From Deltaproteobacteria bacterium (GTDB taxonomy: Bacteria > Myxococcota_C > UBA6777), in the NCBI GenBank assembly GCA_006226375.1, contig SBHC01000040.1, positions 186,001 through 250,000 of the forward strand: a DNA stretch of 64,000 nt. The letters run 5' to 3'. The notes under the pieces were generated by a model, which made no database searches, had not been told where the DNA came from, and saw only the letters and a list, made by a program, of their open reading frames with translations. Positions 33,281-41,925 of the stretch are shown one piece after another. The translations under genes and the position numbers were made by a program. Position 1 is the stretch's first letter, and each line of letters starts with the position of its first letter.

Positions 33281-34705
33281 ATGAACAAAGTCACTGTGAT
33301 TCTTGTGACGCTTGTGTTGTACAAAGTTGTGCTCGTTGTGTTGGGGCTTTGGGCGCAACGACGAACCCGTGACGGCTCCGATTACTTTTTGGGAGGCAGG
33401 CAACTGGGTCCTTGGGTGGCGGCGTTAAGCGCGTCAGCTAGCTCATCGTCGGCCTGGACCTTGATGGGGGTCAGCGGCTTTGCGTATGCCTACGGTCTGT
33501 CGAGTCTTTGGTTGATTCCTGCCTGTGTGGGTGGGTTTGCTTTGAACTGGTACGTTCTTGCAGGACCCCTCCAAGCAGCCAGTCGTGAGCAAGGTGCGCT
33601 GACGACCACCGAACTTCTCGCTGGACCTCCAGGTCATCAGTTGCGCTCCGTCATTGTCGCTGTTGCCTCACTTATCATTTTGGTGTCACTGACGGTGTAC
33701 GTCGCGTCCCAGTTTCAGGGAGCCGGCAAAGCCTTCAAAAATACCTTCCAGATGGGCTTGACCCCCAGCATCTTGCTGGGCAGCGGCGTGGTTGTGTTTT
33801 ATACGATGCTGGGAGGGTTTTGGGCTGTCAGCCTGACCGACACTTTGCAAGGCGCGATGATGGCTTTGACGGCGATTCTCTTGCCGGTGGGGGCTCTGGT
33901 CGCCGTGGGTGGACCTTCCCAGATGATTGCCGGGCTGCAAAGCATCGACGCTCCGGGCTATTTGTCCTTGTTTGGGAATCGCTCGTTGACGCCTGGGCTA
34001 CTGTTTGCCGTCGCCATTCTCGGCATTGGCCTTGGCTATACAGGTCAGCCTCATGTGGTGAATCGGTTTATGGCGTTGAGAGACGACCCCAAGGCGTTGC
34101 GAACTGCTCGCCGCGTTGCGATGACCTGGGCGTGGGTTGTCTACATTGGTATGGTGGTGCTGGGGTTGTGCGGTCGGTTGTTGGTGCAAAAGCTCGGTGA
34201 CAACGAGGTTATCTTTGTTCAGCTTGCCAACCAACTGTTTCATCCTGTGCTGTCCGGCGTGATGCTGGCGGCGGTGCTCTCAGCCATCATGTCCACAGCG
34301 GATAGCCAGCTATTGGTCGCCGCTTCTGCTGTCTCTCACGATTGGATGAAGCCAGCCACCTCCGACAAGCAAACGGTGTTTCGAGCAAGAGTTGTAGTGG
34401 TGTTGATTAGCGCGGCCGCTGTGTTGCTCGCGTTGTATGGCTCCAAGAAGATCTTCTCCAGCGTGTTGTTTGCCTGGAGCGCGATGGGCAACGCGTTTGG
34501 TCCGTTGCTGTTGCTCACGGTCCTTCGTCGCCGGGTTCCGCCGCTTCAGACGTTGCTGGCGATGCTCGCGGGCTTTGGCTTGAGCGTTCTCTTCTACTCT
34601 CACCCTGCCACACACAAGACCTTGTTTGAGCGAGTCGTACCGTTTGTGGTCTGCCTCTTGATTGCGGCCTGGCCTATCAAGTCTTCCGAGAGAGGGGATA
34701 CCTGA
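33281..34705 (+). CDS. Sodium:solute symporter, PutP (Na+/proline)-like
   Basis: This solute:sodium symporter has 474 residues and about 13 membrane helices. Family segments include SASASSSSAWTLMGVSGFAY near 50-70, TMLGGFWAVSLTDTLQGAMM near 180, GYTGQPHVVNRFMA near 255 and the sodium-site region STADSQLLVAAS near 335. These match PutP-type Na+/proline importers, but close relatives carry other substrates. The ATG at 33281 follows AGGAG by 5 bases. It is transcribed after the CpoB-like gene but is functionally separate. Confidence 0.88.
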   Translation: MNKVTVILVTLVLYKVVLVVLGLWAQRRTRDGSDYFLGGRQLGPWVAALSASASSSSAWTLMGVSGFAYAYGLSSLWLIPACVGGFALNWYVLAGPLQAASREQGALTTTELLAGPPGHQLRSVIVAVASLIILVSLTVYVASQFQGAGKAFKNTFQMGLTPSILLGSGVVVFYTMLGGFWAVSLTDTLQGAMMALTAILLPVGALVAVGGPSQMIAGLQSIDAPGYLSLFGNRSLTPGLLFAVAILGIGLGYTGQPHVVNRFMALRDDPKALRTARRVAMTWAWVVYIGMVVLGLCGRLLVQKLGDNEVIFVQLANQLFHPVLSGVMLAAVLSAIMSTADSQLLVAASAVSHDWMKPATSDKQTVFRARVVVVLISAAAVLLALYGSKKIFSSVLFAWSAMGNAFGPLLLLTVLRRRVPPLQTLLAMLAGFGLSVLFYSHPATHKTLFERVVPFVVCLLIAAWPIKSSERGDT

Positions 34706-34760
34706 GCGCCGCCTGTGAGCTTGAAGGTGGGGAATTCATCTAGGGGAGCGGGTGTCTCGG

Positions 34761-35861
34761 CTATTTGGTGCAGCCCCAGGTTGTTTGGTTGAGTAGTTTG
34801 TTTTTGAAGAAACCCAGGATGTCTGCTTTCCAGAAGGTGTTGTCGGTGGTGGTGAGCTTCTTTCCGCAAATCCTCGCTGCACATCTGGGGTAACGGACGC
34901 AGACATGCTGGAAGACATTGGCTCCGTGGATTCGTTTGGCCTTGTGGTGCATTTCCAAAGCAAACCGGGGGTGGTGGACCCAGGCTCCAGGGTCTGTCGT
35001 CTTGCTCACGGGATGATCTTCTCTGCCGTAGTGATACAACACCGGAGGTGCGCCAGCTTTGTAGAGCATGTTCGGGGAAGCTGCCCTCATATCGGAGAGA
35101 AGTCGGGTGTGGTTGGCTTTGTTCGCCCTTAATGGATTGATGACTTCCATAAAGGTACGTGAGCGTGGTTTCCCATCCACCGTGATCTTAGGAATGTTGA
35201 ACAAGCTTTCAAACGAGGTGTGGATCTTAAGTTCAACCTTCTCTCCAGGAGTCTGTCTAGGGGTGTAGTTGGGTTGGAAGATGAACTGGATGTTCAACAA
35301 GTGGTACGAGGTTTGGGCAGCGTTCGCCACAACGCACTTAATCGCCTTTGGGAACTTAAAGGCAATCCATTGGGCAATGCCTGCTCCTGCTGATGTACCG
35401 TACAAACAGATTTTGCTCGTATCGATGTTGTAGGTGGCTGCGTTCTGGCGCAAAAATCGGACCGCGGCTTCTCCGTCTTGCATGGGTGCCGGGAAATGGA
35501 CGCTGCTGCTCACATAGCGATAGTTGATGGAGGCTACTGAGATTCCTTGGGCCAGCAACGCTGTGGATAGTGAGCGAGTAGGGCGGGAGTCATCTTTCCT
35601 CACGAACTCTTTGTCACCCTTCACAAAACCACCTCCATGGATGAAGACCACCAGAGGCTTCTTTGTACCTCCAGTTTTAGCCACCCACAAATCCAGCTTG
35701 TGGCGCTCGTGCTGGTTGGTTCCGCTCACATAAGTAAGGTTCATGTAAGACTTGGCTACATTGGCTTGAGCATTGCTTGGATTCGCTCCAAGAAAACTAA
35801 CTCCCACTGCGACACTGCTGATTAAGGCAACCTTAGGCCACCATCGATTTTGTTGGAACAT
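34761..35861 (-). CDS. Secreted alpha/beta-hydrolase esterase
   Basis: The 366-residue protein has a signal peptide (cleavage near NPSNA-QA at 31). The hydrolase fold has oxyanion motif HGGG at 75-78 and nucleophile elbow GTSAG with Ser157, as in hormone-sensitive-lipase and BD-FAE carboxylesterases. A later Asp (HYGREDHPV near 280) and His (RIHGANVFQH near 315) could complete the triad. Several Cys near the end (CVRYPRCAARICG) suggest disulfides. It is probably a periplasmic or secreted ester hydrolase of unknown substrate. Ribosome site GGAG, 7 bases spacing. Confidence 0.85.
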   Translation of the reverse strand: MFQQNRWWPKVALISSVAVGVSFLGANPSNAQANVAKSYMNLTYVSGTNQHERHKLDLWVAKTGGTKKPLVVFIHGGGFVKGDKEFVRKDDSRPTRSLSTALLAQGISVASINYRYVSSSVHFPAPMQDGEAAVRFLRQNAATYNIDTSKICLYGTSAGAGIAQWIAFKFPKAIKCVVANAAQTSYHLLNIQFIFQPNYTPRQTPGEKVELKIHTSFESLFNIPKITVDGKPRSRTFMEVINPLRANKANHTRLLSDMRAASPNMLYKAGAPPVLYHYGREDHPVSKTTDPGAWVHHPRFALEMHHKAKRIHGANVFQHVCVRYPRCAARICGKKLTTTDNTFWKADILGFFKNKLLNQTTWGCTK

Positions 35862-36175
35862 ACGGATGCTCCTTCCTTTCTGTAACAGGTGATGAGCCCA
35901 AACAAAGACACCTGTTCTTCAGGGCAGCTTTGTTTGTGACTCGTTGTTCTTTGCTTTGTTGTAAAAAGGAAACCAGCCTACAGAATGAAAGGAAAAAATT
36001 GCAGTGGCTTGATTGGTATAGATTTTTTGTGGCTTTCTGCTTTCTTTCGTGTGGAAAGGTGTGTGGTGTTGCTTTTCGGCTTTGTCTTTGGTAGGTTGCC
36101 CTCGAATTCAGGACGATCAGCGATAGGGTTTCCAGTCGTATCTTTGCAAACGGTTCAACCAATACGGGGTCAGGT
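35862..36175. other. Divergent intergenic region
   Basis: 314 bases between the esterase and oxygenase genes without a supported gene. It holds promoters for both directions, including the extended -10 at 36014. Confidence 0.45.
36014..36022 (+). promoter_or_regulatory. Extended -10 promoter candidate for fusion oxygenase
   Basis: TGGTATAGA (36014-36022) matches an extended -10 (TGnTATAAT) with no good -35. It lies about 155 bases before the ATG at 36176. Confidence 0.4.
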
Positions 36176-37588
36176 ATGAGTCAGGTACGGACAGACAACG
36201 AAATCAACAACATCGTGGACGAGGTGTTCGCGCTGTACGAAAAGTACGGAGCCAACGACTACATTGGGGAGCCGGTGTCTCAGCTAGAGCACATGGCGCA
36301 AAGTGCCCAACTGGCCGAGGAAGAGGGGTTTGACGATGACGTCATTATCGCGGCCTTCTTGCACGACATCGGCCACTTCTGCGCGCCTCGCGATGCGTCG
36401 GAAGACATGGGCGGTTACGGAACCATGCGCCATGAACGTGTGGGGGCTGATTGGTTACGGGAGCGCGGGTTCTCCGAAAAGGTTGCCAAGCTGATTGAAT
36501 ACCACGTGGAGGCCAAGAGGTTTCTTACGTTCAAGAACCCCAAGTACTACGAGAAACTCTCGGAAGCCAGCAAGAAAACCTTGGAGTACCAAGGTGGTCG
36601 AATGACGGCTGAAGAAGCAGACGCCTTCTCCAAGGACTCCTTGTTTGCCACCAGCATTCGGATGCGCTACTGGGACGAAGAAGCCAAGCTTGAAAACCAA
36701 CCCCTGCCTGACCTGAACGTGTACAAACAAAAATGCGTGGACCACCTTCGTCGTCAACGTGACGGCGTGCCCCAACGTTTGGAGCTGCCGGAACTCTCTT
36801 TGACAGGCGAACAGCTCGCCTTCTGGGAAGCCAACGGATACATCCACCTGAAGGGCTTCTTCAACGAGGAGCAGCGCGAGGCTCTTCGCTCCTGGGTATC
36901 GGACTTAGAGGAACGCCCGGAAACACCCGGCAAATGGATGAAGTACTTTGAAGTCCGTGACGATGACTCCGGTCAAAAGATGCTCTGCCGGATCGAAGAC
37001 ATTCTCCCGTACCATGAAGGCTTCGATGAGCTTTTGCGTGGCGATGTGATGATGTCGATTGTTTCGCAGTTGATGTACGAACAGGCCACCTTGTTCAAAG
37101 AGAAGATTAACCTCAAGCTCCCCGGTGGAAAAGGCTTTGGAGCCCACCAGGACGCGCCGGCGTTTACGTCTTTTCAGCAGACCTACCACATCACTCTGAT
37201 GATCTCTGTGGATCCTTCTAATCTACAGAATGGATGCTTGGAGATGGTGCCAGGGCGTCACAAAGAAGGACTCCTGCCGATGAAGGACGATGGCACATTG
37301 GCGGCGTCGTTTGAGGAGTCTGTCACGTGGGAGCCTTTGCCTACGGAAGCCGGTGACATTGTCTTGTTCGACTCCTTCATTCCCCATCGCTCCGGCCCCA
37401 ATGTGAGCGGTCACCCGCGACGAGCCCTGTATGTGACGTACAATCGAGCTTCAGAAGGGAGTCATCGCGAAGCATACTTTGCTGAAAAGCGAAAGGTCTT
37501 TCCCCCTGAATGCGAGCGAATCCCTGGCAAAGACTACAGCAACACCGGCGTATTCAACATTGGAAACCCTGTGAACACAAAGAACTAA
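36176..37588 (+). CDS. Fusion of PhnZ-like HD oxygenase and PhnY-like 2OG dioxygenase
   Basis: The 470-residue protein joins two oxygenases. Residues 1-195 are HD-domain, with the mixed-valent di-iron PhnZ signature: Tyr29 and Glu32 (DYIGEPVSQLEH), His39, His63-Asp64, His86, His110, Lys114 and Asp167 (RYWDEEAK). Spacing closely follows the known PhnZ ligands. Residues 205-470 are a PhyH-type Fe(II)/2-oxoglutarate dioxygenase with HQD at 324-326, distal His404 and an Arg pair (415-416) for 2-oxoglutarate. In known pathways PhnY hydroxylates 2-aminoethylphosphonate and PhnZ cleaves the C-P bond to glycine and phosphate; TmpA/TmpB act on the trimethylated analogue. Both steps could occur in one chain. 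No phosphonate transporter is adjacent. The substrate is inferred. Confidence 0.88.
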   Translation: MSQVRTDNEINNIVDEVFALYEKYGANDYIGEPVSQLEHMAQSAQLAEEEGFDDDVIIAAFLHDIGHFCAPRDASEDMGGYGTMRHERVGADWLRERGFSEKVAKLIEYHVEAKRFLTFKNPKYYEKLSEASKKTLEYQGGRMTAEEADAFSKDSLFATSIRMRYWDEEAKLENQPLPDLNVYKQKCVDHLRRQRDGVPQRLELPELSLTGEQLAFWEANGYIHLKGFFNEEQREALRSWVSDLEERPETPGKWMKYFEVRDDDSGQKMLCRIEDILPYHEGFDELLRGDVMMSIVSQLMYEQATLFKEKINLKLPGGKGFGAHQDAPAFTSFQQTYHITLMISVDPSNLQNGCLEMVPGRHKEGLLPMKDDGTLAASFEESVTWEPLPTEAGDIVLFDSFIPHRSGPNVSGHPRRALYVTYNRASEGSHREAYFAEKRKVFPPECERIPGKDYSNTGVFNIGNPVNTKN

Positions 37589-37698
37589 ACCGGCCCCCAA
37601 CCTTCTTGTTCCTGCACCATTCTTCTCCCTTTGACCCAGACTCTCTCCCTACATGACCCAGATCAACTGCTTTCCTTGTGACATCGATACATTGGTAG

Positions 37699-37737
37699 TG
37701 GTCCTTCTTTGGGACCAGGTCTTGTTCTGTTAACAAG
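37699..37737. promoter_or_regulatory. Two adjacent short inverted repeats
   Basis: TGGTCC-N7-GGACCA (37699-37717) and CTTGTT-N5-AACAAG (37721-37737) are both perfect. They lie between the oxygenase gene and the gene at 37758. The first could be a weak terminator because T-rich sequence follows; the second sits 20 bases before the next ATG and could affect its translation. Confidence 0.35.
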
Positions 37738-37757
37738 CTAGGCGTTGAGGTGTTGGG

Positions 37758-40103
37758 ATGAGCGAGTCACTGGTTGTGAACATGTGGGAGAGGGCGAGGC
37801 AGGGTGAATCGAGCGTTGTGATGGGGCTCTCTCCTTCCTTAAACGTCCCTGAGGATATCGTGCTGGTGCGCGTCAATTGCGCCTTTCCCTGGACGGTGGA
37901 CGGCCCCTTGCATCAAGCCTACCGACTGGTGCAGGTTGCTCTCGGAGGTGGAGATGTTTCTCGGGGTGAAACGTCTCTGAAAGACGGAGAGCTGCGTCAC
38001 CAACTTCTCGGTGAGATGCCTCTTCAACTTCTGGAGCAAGGGTTTGCCGCGGCTTGCAACCGATTGGCTGAAGCCAATGAGAGAACCACCGTGCTTCTCT
38101 TTGAGGCTGCTGACCACGCAGACTCCACGGTAAAAGAGACGCTCCTTCATTTGTTGAAGGACAAGGATACTCTTAAGATCCCATGGATTGTTGGTTTCCA
38201 CCATCACCCCGAAAATTCCGAACTTTTGGATGCTCTGCGTGAGACCTTGTCCGAGGATGTCTTTCTTGGACAAGGCGAATCCAAAGAGGTTGTTGCCTTT
38301 GATTGGAAGCAGCTTCCCCCTTCAGCGCTACGAATCTTACGGGCCGGGTCGGTGGTCGGGCATGTGTTTGAGTCGCATCTTGTGGCGCAATTGCTCACCT
38401 TGACCCATCAAGAGGTTCTGGAAGGTCTTCAACTCGCAGCCGATTGTGGAGCACCTCTGGGCGACTACGGGAACAATCGATTCTTCCTCCCGCCATCGGG
38501 AGTCAGAGAACTTCAGAGTCAGATGCTGCCCTCGTTGTTGAGTTACTGGCACGAAAACCTCGCTTCGTTGCTTGCCTTGCCACCTGAGCCTGAGGTTCAG
38601 GCTTCGTCTCGTATTACCTGGAGAGAAGAACCCTACGACCAGGCTGAACCATCCGAACGTATGGACGAAGAGGGCGCACGTCACCCAAACACCGAAACGA
38701 TGGAGTCCTGGGAAGAGGATGTCCCCAAAGAGGCTCAGGCTCCTGACCGTGATAGCATGTCGTTTGGAGAGTTGTTTGTCCCTGAATCGCAAGATGACCT
38801 TTCCATAAAGGAGGAAGGTCCTGATCTGGGCGAACCTGAGGGGCAGCCGGAGTCTTCGGAAGCCCAAGGTCGCTGGCTTGGACAAGAAGAGGCTCCTTGG
38901 CAGAGTCCATTGGTACAGGAGTCGTCTCTGCAAAAAGACCGGCTTCGTGCAGCATCGCACTTGCAGTCGGCTGGGCGGTTTCAGGATGCCTTGTTGATGT
39001 TTTTGGAGGTGGCGCAAGAGGCTTCAGCAACAGGCCAGACTCGCCAGGGCATCTTCGCGACGCAGCAAGCGATTGCGATGCTTGGGAAGCTCCCCCGGTC
39101 TCGACAAAGAACGCTACTGGAGGCGCATATCCTTATTGAGATGGCTCGGTTGAAGTGGCATGGGACCGTGTCGGACAACACCTTTACGCTTCAAGATGCG
39201 TTGCAAACCCTTGAGACGGCGAAGAGCATTCTCCCTGATGACGCTCCATCTGAGCTGCTCGGTCAGTGGGCTGCTACGTACGCTGGTATCAGCCATGACC
39301 TGGGAGACTTGTCACTGGTGAAGCAGGCTTTGGCCGAGTTGACCCAGGTCAGCCGGGTCCTTCTCGCGGCAGACAAACCTGTCGAGGCTGCGCGGCTTTT
39401 GAATGATCAGGCTGCGCTGTACATCCGGCTTGGTGATTCTCTGCGAGCGTCCCGGCAACTGTACCAGTCAAGGGAGTTGTTTGAAGGCATTTTGCGACGT
39501 GACAAAAGAGAGCCCATCGCATCGGAAGAGCTGGCTCATACCGAGCATCTCCTCGCAAGGCTGCCTTTGCACGCTCGAATCTATCCTGACCGTGAGAAGG
39601 AAGCCTACACCCTCGCATTGGGTCATACAGAACGCGCCGACAAGCTCTTTGGTGAGCTTGGTATGGCTCGCGAACAGGCGAGGGTGTGGGCAACACAAGG
39701 CAAGCTGGAGATGGGGCGTGGCGAACTGGACGCGGCAGAAGACGCTTTCCTCCAGGCGATGCAAATGCAACAAGAGCTGGGGGACTGGACCGGTCTTGCT
39801 CGAACCTCAGCTGCCTTGTCGGACCTTTTTGTCGCCCGTGGACAGGTGATTGAGGCGTTGGCTTTGTTGGGTGAGTCGACTGTTCTTAACCTGGAGAAAG
39901 GGGCTCCCATCGGCGTCGCCTTTAACCGCCGCGCCATGGAAGAACTTCGAATCGTTCTTCAGAAGCAGGACGCCCACTTGTTGCCCGGTGTACACGAGCA
40001 ACTGGAGCAGTTGGAGACGGTGTTGGAGCACGCTGAGTCGATTCTGGGTCGTGTCAAACTACCCAAAGACAGTCGCGACGGACTTCTCCACGCGACATCC
40101 TAA
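37758..40103 (+). CDS. TPR protein with degenerate STAND-type ATPase domain
   Basis: In 781 residues, the first 270 resemble AAA_16/STAND regulatory ATPases. A Walker-B-like strand TTVLLFEAADHAD (near 110-122) is followed by a sensor-type strand (PWIVGFHHHP near 145). A helical segment then reads PSALRILRAGSVVGHVFESH (near 186-205), typical after the ATPase core. No GxxGxGK[ST] P-loop is present at the expected N-terminal site, so ATP binding is probably lost. An acidic linker (about 280-390) leads to a TPR array (about 395-760). The array has repeats such as ARVWATQGKLEMGRGELDAAE. It probably acts as a scaffold. The GAGG ribosome site is acceptable. Partners unknown. Confidence 0.72.
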   Translation: MSESLVVNMWERARQGESSVVMGLSPSLNVPEDIVLVRVNCAFPWTVDGPLHQAYRLVQVALGGGDVSRGETSLKDGELRHQLLGEMPLQLLEQGFAAACNRLAEANERTTVLLFEAADHADSTVKETLLHLLKDKDTLKIPWIVGFHHHPENSELLDALRETLSEDVFLGQGESKEVVAFDWKQLPPSALRILRAGSVVGHVFESHLVAQLLTLTHQEVLEGLQLAADCGAPLGDYGNNRFFLPPSGVRELQSQMLPSLLSYWHENLASLLALPPEPEVQASSRITWREEPYDQAEPSERMDEEGARHPNTETMESWEEDVPKEAQAPDRDSMSFGELFVPESQDDLSIKEEGPDLGEPEGQPESSEAQGRWLGQEEAPWQSPLVQESSLQKDRLRAASHLQSAGRFQDALLMFLEVAQEASATGQTRQGIFATQQAIAMLGKLPRSRQRTLLEAHILIEMARLKWHGTVSDNTFTLQDALQTLETAKSILPDDAPSELLGQWAATYAGISHDLGDLSLVKQALAELTQVSRVLLAADKPVEAARLLNDQAALYIRLGDSLRASRQLYQSRELFEGILRRDKREPIASEELAHTEHLLARLPLHARIYPDREKEAYTLALGHTERADKLFGELGMAREQARVWATQGKLEMGRGELDAAEDAFLQAMQMQQELGDWTGLARTSAALSDLFVARGQVIEALALLGESTVLNLEKGAPIGVAFNRRAMEELRIVLQKQDAHLLPGVHEQLEQLETVLEHAESILGRVKLPKDSRDGLLHATS

Positions 40104-40163
40104 GAGAAGGACGGTGTTGGGTCTGAAGAAGGTGTTGGAGAGGAAGAGAGTCGGGGGAGGTTG

Positions 40164-41519
40164 TTAAGAAGCTTCCACAATGCCTCCGACGAGGTCGTGC
40201 TCGCCGGTTTGCTCAATAAGGACACGCTCGATCTGTCCTGGGAAGGACTGTCCATCGTTGATGTAGACCACACCGTCGATGCCAGGGGCCTGTGTGGACA
40301 GTCGGCCTTGCAAGAGGAGGTCGCTTTCTTCGCTCAATCCTTCCACCAACACTTCCACTTCTTTTCCGAGGAAGCCTTGCAGCTTCTGTTCGGAGATCTC
40401 CGCCTGCTTTTGGTACAGAATGGCGCGGCGCTCTTCTGCGACGTCTTCATCGACAAGGTCGGTGCGATCGAAGGCATGGGTTCCTTCTTCAGGGGAGTAA
40501 GCAAAGACACCTACCCGATCGAACTGCTGCTCATCCAGAAAATCGACAAGTTGGGTGAAGTCTTCATCGGTTTCACCAGGAAAGCCAACCAGGAAGGTCG
40601 TGCGGACGACCAAGTCGTCGATGGAGGTTCGCAGACGATCAAGAAGGCGCCGGATCATCGCGCTGTCTCCTGCACGTCGCATCCCTCGGAGAACGGAGTC
40701 GCTGATGTGCTGGAGAGGCATATCGATATAGGGTACCACTCTCTTGGAGCTTGCCATCACATCCACGAGATGATCTGTGAATCCATGAGGGTAGAGGTAC
40801 AACATTCGGATCCATCGTGGACCTGGGTTGATGTCTTCGAGAGCGAGGAGCAGGTCGGATAGCTCGACCCGGCTGCCATCAGGTTTTTTGGGCAGGTCAC
40901 GCCCGTAACCGTTGAGCTCTTGTGCAATCAGATTGATTTCGACAACTCCTCGTGCTGCGAGCGCTTTGACTTCTTCCACGATCGACTCGATCGGGCGCGA
41001 CTTCTGCTTCCCACGAAAGGAAGGGATGGCACAGAAGGCGCAGGTCCTGTCGCAGCCTTCGGCGATTTTGACGTACGCTGTGTAAAAAGGAGTGGACTGC
41101 ATCCTGGGGCTGCTGTGACTGTAAAGCCAGCCAGGTGCCTGGTCGGCCATGTTGCGAGGAGCTTGGCCGTCGTTGAGCAGGGAAGCAAACGATGGGATCT
41201 GTCCGGTTCCGATGAAGTGATCGACTTCGGGCAACTCTTTCGCCAGCTCTTCGGGGTAGCGTTGGGGCAAACACCCGGTGACCACGAGCTTTTTGTCTTT
41301 GTTCCTCTGTCGAATCTCTGCCAGATCAAGGATCACATCCACTGACTCTTTGCGTGCCAATTCGATGAAGCTACACGTGTTGACAACCAACAAGTCAGCG
41401 GTTTCAGGATCGTCCACCAGTTGGTAGCCTTCTTGGTTGGCCATACCCAACATAATCTCACTGTCCACCTGGTTTTTGGGACATCCTAACGATACAAAAT
41501 GCAATCTCTTCTCTGACAT
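40164..41519 (-). CDS. rimO: Ribosomal protein S12 methylthiotransferase RimO
   Basis: RimO is a radical SAM enzyme that adds a methylthio group to a conserved Asp of ribosomal protein S12. The 451-residue protein has the N-terminal cluster Cys set (SLGCPKNQVDSE near 12, NTCSF near 46, TGCLPQRYPEEL near 81). The radical SAM motif CDRTCAFC lies near 153-160, and a C-terminal TRAM domain completes it. The sequence SLGCPKNQVDSE separates RimO from MiaB. The start at 41519 follows AGGAG by 7 bases; the frame extends upstream without a better start. Confidence 0.95.
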   Translation of the reverse strand: MSEKRLHFVSLGCPKNQVDSEIMLGMANQEGYQLVDDPETADLLVVNTCSFIELARKESVDVILDLAEIRQRNKDKKLVVTGCLPQRYPEELAKELPEVDHFIGTGQIPSFASLLNDGQAPRNMADQAPGWLYSHSSPRMQSTPFYTAYVKIAEGCDRTCAFCAIPSFRGKQKSRPIESIVEEVKALAARGVVEINLIAQELNGYGRDLPKKPDGSRVELSDLLLALEDINPGPRWIRMLYLYPHGFTDHLVDVMASSKRVVPYIDMPLQHISDSVLRGMRRAGDSAMIRRLLDRLRTSIDDLVVRTTFLVGFPGETDEDFTQLVDFLDEQQFDRVGVFAYSPEEGTHAFDRTDLVDEDVAEERRAILYQKQAEISEQKLQGFLGKEVEVLVEGLSEESDLLLQGRLSTQAPGIDGVVYINDGQSFPGQIERVLIEQTGEHDLVGGIVEAS

Positions 41520-41925
41520 GAAAAACTCCTTATAAAATCGACCACTCTGCTTAACGAAACTGCACAAAGAAGTCAAGCATAGCGTTGGACTTGAAACATG
41601 TTCCACCCCCTAGGTATAGCCCCTTATAAAAAAAACTATAGGGCTTCTACCACAAGATGTTGTAGGTGTGTCCCTGGAGTGGATCGCTATCTGGTACTGT
41701 GTGTGGTTTTTGTAGGAACGCCACAAACCCTTGGATCTTATAAATTTCTTGACGACAGATCTGGGTCCGTTCATACTAAGGCCTCTCCCACCATGTTTCT
41801 TGGGAATACCATCTTTTGATCTAGATACAGTACAGCTATCTCTCAACCGAGTCAGGGTTTTGAGGGTATAGAGCACCTTTGCGGTTGATCTACCCTTGTG
41901 CCTACAGTCAGGACTAGCGAAACGC
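41520..41925. other. Divergent intergenic region between rimO and TPR gene
   Basis: 406 bases with no supported gene. It contains an AT-rich dyad (AGCCC at 41618-41622, GGGCT at 41641-41645) near rimO. A rightward promoter candidate is TTGACG (41749-41754) with CATACT (41772-41777), spacer 17, about 150 bases before the TPR gene. Confidence 0.4.
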
